Shown: piece after piece, positions 1-7,853 of the stretch
Layout: each line of letters opens with the position of its first letter
How positions within the stretch are numbered: the first letter of the stretch is position 1
Assembly (NCBI GenBank): GCA_963663945.1
Contig: OY760687.1
Location: 682,001 to 746,000, forward strand
Length of the DNA: 64,000 nt
Direction: 5' to 3'
Origin: Bin87 sp963663945
GTDB lineage: Bacteria; Chloroflexota; Dehalococcoidia; Lucifugimonadales; UBA3495
The notes under the pieces: generated by a model
Told to the model about the DNA's origin: nothing
The model's database searches: none
What the model saw: the letters and a program-made list of their open reading frames with translations, nothing else
Program-made: the position numbers and the translations under genes

Positions 1-1
1 A

Positions 2-1426
2 CAGGCCGCGACGGACGGACGGCTCGAACAGCTGCCGCGCATGGGCAAGCGCTCCGTGGCAAACATTCTGCGCCACATCCAGGCCCAGCGGATGCGGTCC
101 GACCGCACGCCCCTGGGCATCGCCTCCGAGACCTGCGCCGCGGTGACCGCCCAGTTGTTCGACGCTTGCGCCGGCCTGGTGAGCATCACCCCGGCCGGTT
201 CGCTGCGCCGCTGGGAGGAGACCATCGGTGATCTGGACCTGATCGCCGTGTCGGAGAACCCGGCTGAAACCGGACCGGCCCTGGCCGCGCTGCCGTCGGT
301 TCGCGAGGTCCTGGTACAGGGCGACTCCAAGACCTCCGTGGTTGTCGATCCGGGCATCCAGATCGACCTGCGCATCGGCGAACCGGACGCCATGGGCGCA
401 ATGCTCCAGTATTTCACCGGCAGCCAGCAGCACAACATCCGCTTGCGCGACTACGCCAACCGCCGGGGTCTGTCCCTGAACGAGTACGGCATCACCGTAA
501 TCGAAAGCGGCGAAACGGAGCGTTTCCCTGACGAAGAATCATTCTACGGCCGCCTGGATCTGCCCTGGATTCCGCCGGAACTCCGCCGCGGCGCCGACGA
601 GTTGGACGCTGCCCGTGAAGGAAGCCTGCCCAGCCTGATTACTGAGTCCGACCTGCGCGGTGATCTGCACCTCCACAGCGACTGGAGCGATGGCAAGTTC
701 CCCCTGGAGGAGATGGTTGCCGCCGTGGCCGCAATGGGCTACGAGTACATGGCGCTCACCGACCATTCCCAGGGTCTCGGGGTAGCCAACGGCCTGACCC
801 CCGACCGTCTCGCACGTCAGATCGAAATCTTGAAGAGCCTCCAGTCCCGATACGACATGACCATCCTTTGCGGCTCGGAGGTGGACATACGTGCCGACGG
901 CGCCATGGACTTCCCCGACGATGTGCTGGGCATGCTGGACTGGGTCATCGCTTCCGTTCACAACGCCATGAGCCAGGACCGGGACACCATGACCCGGCGC
1001 ATCACCCGCGCCATGGAGAACCCTTACGTCACCGTCATCGGCCATGCCTCCACGCGCCTGCTCGGTCGTCGTGACCCGGTCGAATTCGATATCGAAGCCC
1101 TGCTGCAAACCGCCCGCGACACCGGCACTGCGATGGAAATCAACGCGGCCCCGGAGCGCCTGGACCTCAAAGACACTCATGCGGCCCGCGCCCGCGAGCT
1201 GGGCGTGCCGTTGGTCATCAACACCGACTCACACCACATTGACGGACTTACCAACCGCACCTTCGGGGTGGCCGTGGCCCGCCGCGCCTGGTGTGGCCCT
1301 GAGCATGTCCTGAACACCTATTCGGCAGGCGAGTTTCTCGGTTGGCTTCGCGCCCCGAAAGGGCAACGACCCGATCGTTTCGCGGCGATGGCAGGCGCTC
1401 GAAGCGCTGCGGCATCCCGGCCATGA
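2..1426 (+). CDS. polX: PolX-family DNA polymerase with PHP domain, 5' partial
   Basis: This is the C-terminal part of a bacterial family-X DNA polymerase; the frame is open to the window edge, so the true start lies upstream. The first residues finish a helix-hairpin-helix (LPRMGKRSVANIL). The polymerase palm follows with GSLRRWEETIGDLDLI, where DLD supplies two metal ligands, and the third Asp is in IQIDLRI. The C-terminal PHP domain has DLHLHSDWSDG, LTDHS, GSEVDI, ASVH, IGHAS and NTDSHH, so both active sites look intact. In the family the enzyme fills gaps during base-excision repair and the PHP domain is a metal-dependent 3'-5' exonuclease. Family members are usually near 570 residues, so about 100 are missing. 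Its stop overlaps the next start as ATGA. Confidence 0.95.
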   Translation, partial: QAATDGRLEQLPRMGKRSVANILRHIQAQRMRSDRTPLGIASETCAAVTAQLFDACAGLVSITPAGSLRRWEETIGDLDLIAVSENPAETGPALAALPSVREVLVQGDSKTSVVVDPGIQIDLRIGEPDAMGAMLQYFTGSQQHNIRLRDYANRRGLSLNEYGITVIESGETERFPDEESFYGRLDLPWIPPELRRGADELDAAREGSLPSLITESDLRGDLHLHSDWSDGKFPLEEMVAAVAAMGYEYMALTDHSQGLGVANGLTPDRLARQIEILKSLQSRYDMTILCGSEVDIRADGAMDFPDDVLGMLDWVIASVHNAMSQDRDTMTRRITRAMENPYVTVIGHASTRLLGRRDPVEFDIEALLQTARDTGTAMEINAAPERLDLKDTHAARARELGVPLVINTDSHHIDGLTNRTFGVAVARRAWCGPEHVLNTYSAGEFLGWLRAPKGQRPDRFAAMAGARSAAASRP

Positions 1427-2214
1427 CCTTCACGCTGGAAGAAACCGGGGTCACCATCATCTCGCCGGCGGCAGGCGAGGGCGGAGCCCTGCTGGCTGAC
1501 GACCACGTCATCGAGCGGTTGCGGTCCCGGGCAGGCCTGGTCGAACCGTGGCACATCGCGTTGCTCGACGCCATCGGTCGCTGGAGCCTCCCTAACGAGG
1601 AGCTTTGGGGGCGGAATTGGCGCTACGTCATCGGCGGCGAAGCGCTGGACTGGATCACCCTGGCCCACCGTCTGTGCCTCTCCATCCCCGATGTGGTTCC
1701 TCCTGACGAGTTGGAGACCCTGCTGTTTTATGGGCGCCTGCCCGAGGACATCGGGCCGGAGCGGTTCCGCCAACTCATCGGTCCCTACCGTTACACCGCC
1801 CACCTGAATTTCTGGTACGGCGTTGTGGTCGAAGAGGCGTTGCAACTGGTGACCGAAGACTCCATCCGCAAGAGCAGACTGGCCCGTTGCTACGGCGACA
1901 GCGACGACGTGGTCGAAGACGCTTACCGCCATCTCTACGGCGAGACGCGCGCCAACCTGGTGCCTCAATTCCTGTCCGATGCTGAGGGAGCCTGGGGCTA
2001 CGACGCGCAGAACCTGTCCCTGGTCGCCTGGCAGGAGTTCATCTATTGGCTGTTCAAGCGTCGCATCCGCAAGTGGCATCCGGCGCGTGTGGCCAGCGAT
2101 ACGCGACGCGGCCTGGAGCGGCTCCGCGAGTTGCGTGACGATGAGAATGCCGCAGATCCGGGCCTATTCGTCATGAACGACGTCGAACTGCCGGCGCTAC
2201 AAAAAACAAAATAG
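1423..2214 (+). CDS. Conserved hypothetical protein coupled to polX
   Basis: A 263-residue soluble protein with no signal peptide, membrane segment or motif that I recognise. The start chosen is the ATG at 1423, which overlaps the polX stop in an ATGA arrangement typical of translational coupling; an in-frame upstream ATG at 1342 lies well inside polX and is unlikely. The middle is rich in aromatics and acidic residues (for example YRYTAHLNFWYGVVVEEALQ) and the C-terminus is basic and helical. The stop codon TAG lies in the base of the terminator hairpin shared with the convergent S1 gene. Coupling suggests co-expression with PolX, but no repair role can be assigned from sequence. Confidence 0.75.
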   Translation: MTFTLEETGVTIISPAAGEGGALLADDHVIERLRSRAGLVEPWHIALLDAIGRWSLPNEELWGRNWRYVIGGEALDWITLAHRLCLSIPDVVPPDELETLLFYGRLPEDIGPERFRQLIGPYRYTAHLNFWYGVVVEEALQLVTEDSIRKSRLARCYGDSDDVVEDAYRHLYGETRANLVPQFLSDAEGAWGYDAQNLSLVAWQEFIYWLFKRRIRKWHPARVASDTRRGLERLRELRDDENAADPGLFVMNDVELPALQKTK

Positions 2215-2234
2215 GGGCGATGGTTGTCGCCCCT
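2201..2234 (-). terminator. Rho-independent terminator of the S1-domain gene
   Basis: An 8-bp stem AGGGGCGA/TCGCCCCT with a 6-nt loop lies between two convergent genes. Read on the minus strand the stem is followed by ATTTTGTTTTTT, a good U-tract. It sits 32 bp past the S1 gene stop. On the plus strand the hairpin may also slow transcription from the polX pair, although no T-run follows it there. Confidence 0.8.
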
Positions 2235-2265
2235 GTAAAGTTTCGCCGCGGCGCGGATTTTGCTA

Positions 2266-3366
2266 TTACAGCCCGTACACCTTGCGGTAGCTCAGGCTCA
2301 TCCGCTTGCGTTCGGTGTCGATGCTCAGGATCTGCACCTTGATCAACTGACCCTGGTAGACAATTTCCCGGGGATGCTCCATCCGGCGTGCGGATAGCTC
2401 CGAGATGTGTACCAAGCCTTCGACCCAGTCTTCCAGCTTCACGAAGGCGCCAAAGTCCATCAGCCGCGTGACGGTCCCGTCGACAATATCGCCAACGTGG
2501 TACCGTTCCGGCACGGTGTCCCAAGGCTCCGGCTGGGTGCGCTTGAGACTCAGGGAGATCTTGCTGGCCTCCCGGTCCACACGCAGCACCTTGAGCGTAA
2601 GCTCATCGCCCACACTGACCACTTCCTCAGGAGACTTGATCATCGACCAGGACAGCTCCGAGATGGGCACCAGCCCTTCCGCGTCGCCCAGGTCCACAAA
2701 CGCTCCAAACCCGCGCATCGACCTGACCGTGCCCTGCACGATCTGGCCTTCCTGCAGCACTTCCAGGAGGCGCTCCTTGGCGGCGTTACGCAGCTGCCGC
2801 CAGATCCGGCGCTCGGTCAGCACCAACTTCTCGCGTTGAGCGTCCAGTTCCAGGATGTTGAACCGGGCGTCCTCACCGATCCGGGCGTCCAGGTGTTCGA
2901 CGCGGCCTTCTTTCGGCACTGGCGCCATCTGGGAGAAGGGAACGAAACCGCGCACTCCCTGCCAGTCGACCACCAGCCCGCCTTTGTTGTGCTGGACCAC
3001 CTGGGCGGAAAGCTCGGAGTCCTGCTTGTGCATTTCAATCAGCTCTTCCCAGACCTGTTTCTCCTGCGCCTGGTCGTAAGAGAAAACCGCCATTCCTCCC
3101 GGACCGCGATTGTTCAGGTGAATGACAATCACATTGGCGCCCGGTTGCATCTGCTCACGCTTTTCGTCGGTGAGTGTCCGCATCTCTTGTGGCGGAACAA
3201 TGCCTTCGGTCTTGAGGCCAGCGCTGATGACCATGCCCTCGTCATCGATGCGCACTATCTCGCCGGTCACCAAGTCGCCCCTGCGATACTCCCTCGGCGA
3301 AAAAGCCGACTCCGGGAGTTGCGACATGTCGGTGACTTCGACTACGTTCGGGTCCTGGGCTACCAT
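2266..3366 (-). CDS. rpsA: 30S ribosomal protein S1-like, four S1 domains
   Basis: A 366-residue protein with four consecutive S1 (OB-fold RNA-binding) domains, roughly residues 25-100, 110-190, 205-275 and 290-365. The last two are the most canonical (VQGTVRSMRGFGAFVDLG...GLVPISELS and VDGTVTRLMDFGAFVKL...GLVHISELS). S1 proteins bind mRNA leaders and help 30S initiation. Proteobacterial S1 has six domains; shorter four-domain forms are usual in Gram-positive and related phyla. The ATG start is supported by AAGGAG 11 nt upstream. The gene stands alone, ends at a strong terminator and is convergent with the polX pair. Specialised S1-repeat RNA-binding proteins are an alternative, but length and context favour ribosomal S1. 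Confidence 0.88.
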   Translation of the reverse strand: MVAQDPNVVEVTDMSQLPESAFSPREYRRGDLVTGEIVRIDDEGMVISAGLKTEGIVPPQEMRTLTDEKREQMQPGANVIVIHLNNRGPGGMAVFSYDQAQEKQVWEELIEMHKQDSELSAQVVQHNKGGLVVDWQGVRGFVPFSQMAPVPKEGRVEHLDARIGEDARFNILELDAQREKLVLTERRIWRQLRNAAKERLLEVLQEGQIVQGTVRSMRGFGAFVDLGDAEGLVPISELSWSMIKSPEEVVSVGDELTLKVLRVDREASKISLSLKRTQPEPWDTVPERYHVGDIVDGTVTRLMDFGAFVKLEDWVEGLVHISELSARRMEHPREIVYQGQLIKVQILSIDTERKRMSLSYRKVYGL

Positions 3367-3769
3367 CAGTTAAGTTGCTCCTTACTCTTGCTTACGGCCG
3401 GTTGGCGCGGCCGCATAGGTCGAGCAGGTACTTCGTTCTCGCTTGGATCACTTTCCCCACAATTCGCCTGCCTAATAATACTTATACCGCATGCAAATTG
3501 CAACCGCGAGGCGGGAGGCGCGCCGCAAGCCTCAATTCGGCCCCACTGATGCAGGAATGGCGCCTTCGAGACCCGTGGTTTCACGCACAGCTCCAGGCCG
3601 TCGGCCGCGGGCCACCGCACCGTACGGCTGCACCGGTCTCCGGACGCAACACCGCGGATCGGTGCGGTGTCCAGGACCGCTCCCACCACGCGACGGCGTC
3701 CCAGGCGCGGCAAAACCTCGGGCTGAATTGACACCGTCGATACCTCCGACTATGATTAAAGACCGATTA
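3367..3769. other. Intergenic region between S1 gene and tRNA-Phe
   Basis: About 400 bp without a convincing gene. It holds the S1 Shine-Dalgarno (minus strand, near 3377-3383) and must contain its promoter and that of tRNA-Phe. The AT-rich stretch TAATAATACTTATA near 3473-3486 is a plausible promoter core, but no -35/-10 pair was clear enough to call. Confidence 0.4.
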
Positions 3770-3846
3770 GCCGAGGTAGCTCAGCCTGGTAGAGCACGGC
3801 ACTGAAAATGCCGGTGTCGGTGGTTCGAATCCGCCCCTCGGCACCA
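3770..3846 (+). tRNA. tRNA-Phe (GAA)
   Basis: A full cloverleaf can be folded by eye: acceptor GCCGAGG/CCTCGGC, D-stem GCTC/GAGC, anticodon stem CGGCA/TGCCG with loop CTGAAAA (anticodon GAA, Phe), a 5-nt variable loop, T-stem GGTGG/CCGCC with loop TTCGAAT, discriminator A and an encoded CCA. It marks the boundary between core genes and the mobile-gene-rich island that follows, consistent with use of its 3' end as an integration site. Confidence 0.96.
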
Positions 3847-3919
3847 CCTTCTCAATAGTCCCGAATCCCCGTTTGAAAAGGGTATCAATAAGCACCGCGG
3901 CGGCAGAAATGCCGCCATT

Positions 3920-3951
3920 TTGCCGCCATTAATGGCGGCAAAGGCTTTTTT
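3920..3951 (+). terminator. Rho-independent terminator downstream of tRNA-Phe
   Basis: A perfect 22-bp palindrome (TTGCCGCCA, TTAA, TGGCGGCAA) at 3920-3941 is followed by AGGC and a run of six T. It lies 74 bp after the tRNA and probably ends its transcript. Two further GCCGCC/GGCGGC repeats just upstream could form alternative hairpins. From here to about 4400 no gene is visible. Confidence 0.75.
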
Positions 3952-4411
3952 CGGGCCAAAACCGACCCAATCAGATCCCAGCGTACGCAGTCCTTTGCAA
4001 AAAGTTTCGGATCCTACAAGGATATAAATTCGGGTCAAAGTGCTGGCTCGTTGGACTTCGGCTCGTTGAAGACGGCCGATCAAGGTATCGGGCACTATTT
4101 CACCACCGTCCAGTTTCAACCGGTGAGATGTCAGTTTCCTCCGGATAGTCAAGTGTCGCCAATGGTGATGGAGAATACGTCGCGGGCTCAGGTCGTTGAG
4201 GCATCGTTCCAACTTCCTGAATGACGCACCCCGCATTGGCCGGGGAACAGCACATGCACGGCGATAGACCGTGAACCCCTGGATGCTTCGTCCCAACGAT
4301 TTCCAGAGGAGCGGCGCGCGATTGACCGATGGAGTGCAGCTTGGCAATACTCCCAGTCGGGTGTTTGCACGACAGGACTCCAGCCCGGCCGGGCACTTCA
4401 GGGAGAGATCC

Positions 4412-5035
4412 ATGCCACTTACCAGCCAGGAACTGCAATCGAAGCTCTGGCAGGCCGCCGACATCCTGCGGGGCCAGATCATCTCCACCGATTAGAAGAT
4501 CTACATATTCTCGATGCTGTTCCTGAAGCGGCTGTCCGCCCGGTTCGACGAGGAGGTGGCCATTGCAGTTGCGGCCGGCGTGCCCCGGGCTGCCGCCGTT
4601 GCCGATCCCGACGCGCACCAGTTCGCAGTGCCTGAATCAGCCCACTGGAGCCAGACCGTCAAGGCGACCATGAACCTGGGCGAGGCGCTGAACATCGCCA
4701 GCCACGAGATCGAGTACGCCAACGCCGGCCGCATCGACGGCGTGCTCACCGGCACCAACTGGAATGACGAATCCAAGCTGGGCAGCCCCGCCAGCCGCGA
4801 GCGCATCATCCGCAACCTGCTGACCCACTTCGCCGACCTGGACCTGCGGGATGCCAACTTCGCCACCGATGGGGACGGCACCGGCAACGTCCTGGGCGAT
4901 GCGTATGAGTACCTCATCTACCAGTTCGCCGACGATGCCGGCAAAAAGGGCGGCGAGTTCTATGCGCCGCGTTCGGTGGTGCGGCTCATCGTGGAACTGC
5001 TGCAACCCAAGCCCCAATCCACCGAAAGGATGAGT
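4412..5035 (+). pseudogene. hsdM: Type I restriction-modification M subunit (hsdM), broken and truncated
   Basis: The N-terminal 200 or so residues of a type I methyltransferase subunit. LQSKLWQAADILRGQI is followed by an in-frame TAG at 4493 where the family has an aromatic residue (STD-stop-KIYIF). The frame then resumes with MLFLKRLSARFDEE, continues through the helical N-terminal domain and reaches GGEFYAPRSVVRLIVELLQP, just before the SAM-binding region. Similarity stops at about 5035, before the DPxCGSG motif, where IS1380-type sequence begins. No hsdS or hsdR follows. The methyltransferase is therefore dead twice over. ATG 4412 is chosen because the family starts a few residues before this helix. 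Confidence 0.88.
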
Positions 5036-5061
5036 ATGTCGGCGTGCTGAAGGGATGAGAA

Positions 5062-5126
5062 GGTGCTCCTGTGCTTCGGGGATAATGGTTGGTGAAACAG
5101 CAAACCGAACCGAAACAAGGAGCACC
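5062..5126 (+). promoter_or_regulatory. Leader hairpin masking the transposase Shine-Dalgarno
   Basis: GGTGCTCCT (5062-5070) is a perfect inverted repeat of AGGAGCACC (5118-5126). The second arm contains the AGGAG that would serve the transposase ATG at 5133. In a transcript entering from upstream the arms can pair and hide the ribosome site. Such anti-readthrough leaders are known in several insertion sequences; here it is inferred from pairing only. Confidence 0.55.
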
Positions 5127-5132
5127 CAACGG

Positions 5133-5757
5133 ATGCTACCACTCGAGCAGCCCGACCGCATCCAAGTCGCCTTTGATGGTCATCGCCTGGTGGCCGATGC
5201 CGGGCTGATCCTGCCGGTCACTTTGGCCCAACATCTGGGACTGGGTGGCCTGGTTGACCGCCACGTTGACCTGGGCCGCGCTCCTGGCCGAGACAACGGG
5301 GGAGATCCGCAGGAGGCGGACTGGCCCTGGTGGCCCCGGCATTGGCCGGTGGTGACTGCATTGACGATGCCGACGCGCGGCGCGCTGGCGGGACCGATCG
5401 GGTGCTGGGCTGCGTGGTCAAGGCGCCATCCACCCTGGGGACCTTTCTGCGCAGCTTCCGGTGGGGCCACGTCCGCCAGTTGGACCGGGTGAGCCGAGAG
5501 CGGCTGGCCCGGGCCTGGGCCATTGGGGCCGGACCGGGCGATGATCCGTTGACCATCGACCTTGATTCCACCGTCTGCGAGACCTTTGGGCTGGCCAAGG
5601 AGGGAGCGCAGCGCCACAACTACGCCGGCTAGCTGGGCTATCACCCGCTCCTCGCCATCGCCGCTGGCACCGGCGACGTGCTGATGGCACGACTGCGCCC
5701 GGGCCGGGCCAATACGGCGCGGGGCGCCGCCCACTTCAAACAACGAGAAGCGCGCCA
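5133..5757 (+). pseudogene. IS1380-family transposase remnant
   Basis: Decayed DDE transposase. The intact start MLPLEQPDRIQVAFDGHRLV at 5133 runs to about 5310, where a frameshift moves the reading to the +3 frame (ALAGGDCIDDADARRAGGTD). The catalytic-region segment VKAPSTLGTFLRSFRWGHV followed by DPLTIDLDSTVCET is recognisable as this family. An in-frame TAG at 5630 interrupts before LGYHPLLAIAAGTGDVL, and similarity ends near 5745, so the C-terminal half is missing. It lies at the break in hsdM and probably caused it. A further 55-bp scrap of the same N-terminus is at 36730-36785. Confidence 0.85.
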
Positions 5758-5759
5758 CA

Positions 5760-5933
5760 TTGCCGGCCGAATGGCTGCACGTTCATTGTCCCAGTCCTGA
5801 ATTCCGTAAGGTTTACTGCGATCGCCACCAGCTCGGCGACGTGCCGGAGAAGATCAGCGAGTTCACGAAATTTTATTCCAAGCGCAGGGAACGGCTGCTG
5901 GGCCGCATCGCCCAACTGGTGAATACAGTCTGA
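5760..5933 (+). other. Unrecognised C-terminal gene fragment
   Basis: An open frame of 57 codons from TTG 5760 to TGA, ending in a basic helical stretch (EFTKFYSKRRERLLGRIA). It reads like the end of a real protein cut by the IS1380 remnant, not random sequence, but I cannot name the family and it has no convincing start. The following 330 bp, to 6270, holds nothing I can support. Confidence 0.35.
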
Positions 5934-6270
5934 CGGCACGGTGGCCTTCCCAGGTTGTGGCCAATGATGCGCGGTAAAGTCCACTATCGCGTAGCGAATG
6001 TTCTTTAGTTGTTCGCCGACCGCTCTGGGGATGGAATAAACCCGAAGCGTAGGGCAAGCATCGAAATCAGTCGTGCCGCCGTGGCCACTCCTGGGCCAGA
6101 CTGCTGGGTCCTGCTTTCTGATGCAGCCGGCGGCGACGTCACAATACTCGGGATCGCCGCGCTGGCTTATCAATAAACCGGGACGACACCCGGGCCCGAT
6201 AATTCGGTCCATCTGAAAGTGGCGAGACCCCCACAGCCAAATTGGTTTTGGTCATGGCTCGCCAGAGACG

Positions 6271-6675
6271 GTGGACGCGATGAGCAGACTGCGAGTGTTG
6301 ACCTGGCTGGCTCAGGAAGAGCGCACGATTCCGTACCTTGCGAAATCGTCCGGGGCGAGTGTCGAGGCGCTGGTAACGTTCCTCGCCGGCTCCAGATCCT
6401 GCGATACCGAAATGCTGGCGGCGCTGGAGGTGGCGCTTAGCCTGCCCGAAGGCGAACTGCAACGCAACGACGACGATGTTGCGAGGTTGCAGCCCATCGA
6501 CGGCGACCCCCTGCGCTGCTACACCGTCGACGAGGTGGCCGCACGCATGCAGGTCCATCCGGACACGGTGCGGAAAGAAATCCGCACGGGGGTGCTGCAA
6601 ACCATCAGGGTTGGCGACCGCGGCGTGCGCATCCCCCACAGCGCTTTGGAAATTCGGTTGAACCGGTGGGAATGA
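6271..6675 (+). CDS. HTH DNA-binding protein, excisionase/MerR-like C-terminus
   Basis: A 134-residue protein. The C-terminal half carries an excisionase-type winged helix: CYTVDEVAARMQVHPDTVRK followed by EIRTGVLQTIRVGDRGVRIP, the usual helix-turn-helix plus wing. The N-terminal half contains a second, Xre-like helical segment (LAKSSGASVEALVTFLAG). Starts at 6271 or 6280 are both possible; neither has a strong Shine-Dalgarno. It overlaps the ParB-like gene by ATGA, so the two are probably coupled. Position just inside a tRNA-adjacent island fits a recombination directionality factor or element regulator, but no integrase is seen nearby. Confidence 0.75.
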   Translation: MDAMSRLRVLTWLAQEERTIPYLAKSSGASVEALVTFLAGSRSCDTEMLAALEVALSLPEGELQRNDDDVARLQPIDGDPLRCYTVDEVAARMQVHPDTVRKEIRTGVLQTIRVGDRGVRIPHSALEIRLNRWE

Positions 6676-7853
6676 CCAAAAAACCGTCCAACGAACCGAT
6701 AGGGTCCACGGACGTTATCGAACAGCCGTCCGTTTCGCAGGCGCCCTACACCGGCAGTGAATTGTTGAAACCGTCAGGGGGCAATGTGGCGGCGGACAAT
6801 GCCGGGAATACCGGCGAAGGCGTCAACGCGAGGGGCAGCGCCGCATCACAGGGCGGCGACGGTGATGGCGCTACGATCAACGCCCTGGAACCCACGCGAA
6901 TTGACGGCACGGCCGACCGGAATGGCCATGCTCCGCTGGAACGCCATATATTCAGCGGGCTGATGGGGGAGCCCACTCAGCTCGATATAGACCGCGCGAT
7001 GGCAAGGCTCAAGGAAGCCGGCGGCCCGGTACTGATTTACCGGCATGAAGGAAAGGTCCTGCACGATTGGCGGGAATATTTGGCCGCGCAGAAACTGGGA
7101 CTGCGGTTGGTGTTCAGCGACGTGGAAACCGACGACCCCCAGGGGTTTCTGATCGGGCTCCTGTTCGACGTACGCGGATGGGCCAAGTATCAACGCGCTG
7201 CCCTGGTGGTGTTGATGCGGCATTGGCAGGGACCGGGGCGTCCGAGAAAAGCTGCAAATGTTGCAGGGTTTACCGACGCAACCGACAAGCCGATGACGGT
7301 GGCCGAAATGGCCGCCGAGGCGAAGGTGCGCGACCGGTACATCTACATGGCCAAGCGCGTCGACCGCCATGGCGGCAAGGAAACATTGCGGGGGGTGATC
7401 CACGGAAAGACATCTCTGGCCAGCGTGGATAAGAGGTACCGCACCCCGCGGAAGAATGGCGAGGATGGCCACGCAGAACAAACCGGGACAGCCGACGCCC
7501 TCGATGGGCAGCAGTCCGATTGCAACAACGTCGGGCGTGCTGAATTGATGGACCAGGATCAGGCGGCAGCGATGGAAGCCGGTCAGAACGCGACGGCTCT
7601 GGTGTTGGATCTGATGCTCCAGGTCAACCGGCTGCGCCGGGAGAACCGGAGGTTGAAAAAGGACAATCGTCTGCTGACCAGGGTGGTGGAACGCCGCCGT
7701 GGACACGGTCGGTCCGCGGTGGCCGTCGCCGCCAGGAAATCCGAACAACATACGGGTATCGCCGCCGAACATCGTTCCGGAGGTGCAGCCCACGAGAGTG
7801 ACCTGCGCCTCGACGCCAGAACGGTCGACATGCAGATGCGGCTGATCGAGTAG
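6672..7853 (+). CDS. ParB-like partition/transcription protein
   Basis: A 393-residue protein with a long disordered N-terminus (about 85 residues rich in Gly, Asn, Pro). A ParB/sulfiredoxin-fold core follows: VLIYRHEGKVLHDWREYLAA is laid out like the ParB 'dG.hR..A....g' box, and DDPQGFLIGLLF, WAKYQRAALV and a HTH (MTVAEMAAEAKVRDRYIYMA) match the order seen in ParB-type regulators. The C-terminus has a basic coiled coil (VNRLRRENRRLKKDNRLL) for dimerisation. ATG 6672 overlaps the previous stop (ATGA); GTG 6666 is an alternative. The canonical CTP-binding box is not obvious, so a ParB-like transcription factor is as likely as a true centromere-binding protein. No parA is adjacent. Confidence 0.65.
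   Translation: MTKKPSNEPIGSTDVIEQPSVSQAPYTGSELLKPSGGNVAADNAGNTGEGVNARGSAASQGGDGDGATINALEPTRIDGTADRNGHAPLERHIFSGLMGEPTQLDIDRAMARLKEAGGPVLIYRHEGKVLHDWREYLAAQKLGLRLVFSDVETDDPQGFLIGLLFDVRGWAKYQRAALVVLMRHWQGPGRPRKAANVAGFTDATDKPMTVAEMAAEAKVRDRYIYMAKRVDRHGGKETLRGVIHGKTSLASVDKRYRTPRKNGEDGHAEQTGTADALDGQQSDCNNVGRAELMDQDQAAAMEAGQNATALVLDLMLQVNRLRRENRRLKKDNRLLTRVVERRRGHGRSAVAVAARKSEQHTGIAAEHRSGGAAHESDLRLDARTVDMQMRLIE

Noticed and set aside
2407..3549. Plus-strand frame of 380 codons across the S1 gene
   Set aside because: Antisense to four clear S1 domains and has no recognisable domain.
3781..4488. Minus-strand frame of 235 codons including tRNA antisense
   Set aside because: Its end is the reverse of the tRNA and the rest has no domain; the plus strand shows hsdM.
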